Source: Rubripirellula obstinata (GTDB lineage: Bacteria; Planctomycetota; Planctomycetia; Pirellulales; Pirellulaceae). Taken from it: 46,122 nt of DNA. Each line of letters begins with the position of its first letter. Position 1 is the first letter of the stretch. The notes below the pieces were generated by a model. That model did no database searches. It worked only from the letters and a program-made list of their open reading frames with translations, and was not told where the DNA came from. This document shows, in pieces, positions 45,715 through 46,122 of the stretch. A program made the position numbers and the translations under genes. The stretch is taken from NCBI RefSeq assembly GCF_001642955.1, contig NZ_LWSK01000041.1:1-46122 (forward strand), given 5' to 3'.

Positions 45715-46122
45715 CAAAAACTTCACCGATTTCGACAATCAGACAATCAAACGGTTTCTAAAGCCTAGCTGGACAGCGCTACTTTCGTTGGCAACCATCG
45801 GAATTTGTTAGGTTATCCAACCAATTTTACTTTATTTCGGTCAACGCGTTCACCGTGCATCGTTGTCAAGCTCTAACACGCACGGGAGGATTCTGCGGTT
45901 GCAGGCACGCTTTTTGTAGGCCGTAGCGAGTGGAGCGAGTTACGGCACTTGCAGACATGCCGTAACTCACTCCACTCGCTACGGCCTACTTTAGTATTCC
46001 GCGTCACCTCAATTTTCGGGTAGCGGAACTCGCCAAGAGTTTCGGCTACGAGGGGGACGCCGAAAGTCTACGCGACTTCCGCTACCTCCTAACCGAAGAT
46101 TGAGCTGACATGGACTACTAGG
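45715..46122. repeat. Intergenic region with a family A palindrome variant
   Basis: A GTAGGCCGTAGCGAGTGGAG...CTCCACTCGCTACGGCCTAC palindrome spans 45916-45989. From 46018 a second hairpin-rich stretch (GTAGCGGAACTCGCC, TTTCGGC...GCCGAAA, TTCCGCTAC) runs toward the window end. No gene is recognised. Confidence 0.8.

Overview
The window looks like a chromosomal segment of a marine planctomycete of the Rhodopirellula/Pirellulaceae type. The inference rests on gene families: a DUF1559 pseudopilin-like protein, a PSCyt1-DUF1549-DUF1553 cytochrome-like protein, a DUF1501 protein, a polysaccharide-type sulfatase, a lysine-rich HsdM tail, a planctomycete-style serine recombinase, and very abundant intergenic palindromes. 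No rRNA, tRNA or CRISPR array was seen.

Layout. (1) 1-10.7 kb, mostly housekeeping/accessory metabolism: alpha/beta hydrolase, FxsA, a 369-bp MITE-like element, a glycosyltransferase coupled to an FHA-GAF-sigma54 activator, a type III polyketide synthase followed by a DABB (dimeric alpha-beta barrel) protein, three 216-bp tandem repeats, a Wzx/MATE-like flippase, a DUF3127 protein and a group I truncated haemoglobin. (2) 10.8-22 kb, a defence island: a 73-bp tandem array, then hsdM-hsdS-abiEi-(truncated abiEii)-hsdR, an unrecognised translationally coupled gene pair on the other strand, a coiled-coil gene remnant, and a GNAT acetyltransferase. (3) 22.4-27.7 kb, a nest of mobile DNA: two arrays of palindromic repeats in opposite orientations flank an IS4-family element. 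The transposase gene of that IS is split by a 2,642-bp element encoding a large serine recombinase. Removing the insert at a shared GA dinucleotide restores a 481-residue transposase with an intact Y(2)R(3)E(6)K signature. (4) 27.8-36.1 kb, a sulfated-polysaccharide style locus: LacI regulator with two near-identical operator-like 14-mers upstream, small lipoprotein, DUF1559 protein, a terminator, then sulfatase, DUF1549/1553 protein and DUF1501 protein in tight series, ending in the stub of a flavin oxidoreductase gene. (5) 36.2-38.5 kb, an IS200-type Y1 transposase embedded in a large duplicated field of hairpin repeats. (6) 38.5-46.1 kb: class I/II aminotransferase, a secreted GH2 beta-galactosidase with a C-terminal discoidin domain, a 372-bp inverted-repeat unit and an EgtB-like ergothioneine enzyme.

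How the genes may work together. The type III PKS and DABB protein are arranged like a synthase plus cyclase. The type I restriction genes form one coupled operon, with an antitoxin-like regulator lodged inside it. The LacI-to-DUF1501 block together with the beta-galactosidase fits degradation of sulfated galactans or similar polysaccharides (inference). The most unusual structures are the serine-recombinase insertion into the IS4 catalytic motif, the PKS-DABB pair, the uncharacterised two-gene module beside hsdR, and the IS200/hairpin field whose repeat carries sequence matching the 3' ends of two neighbouring genes.
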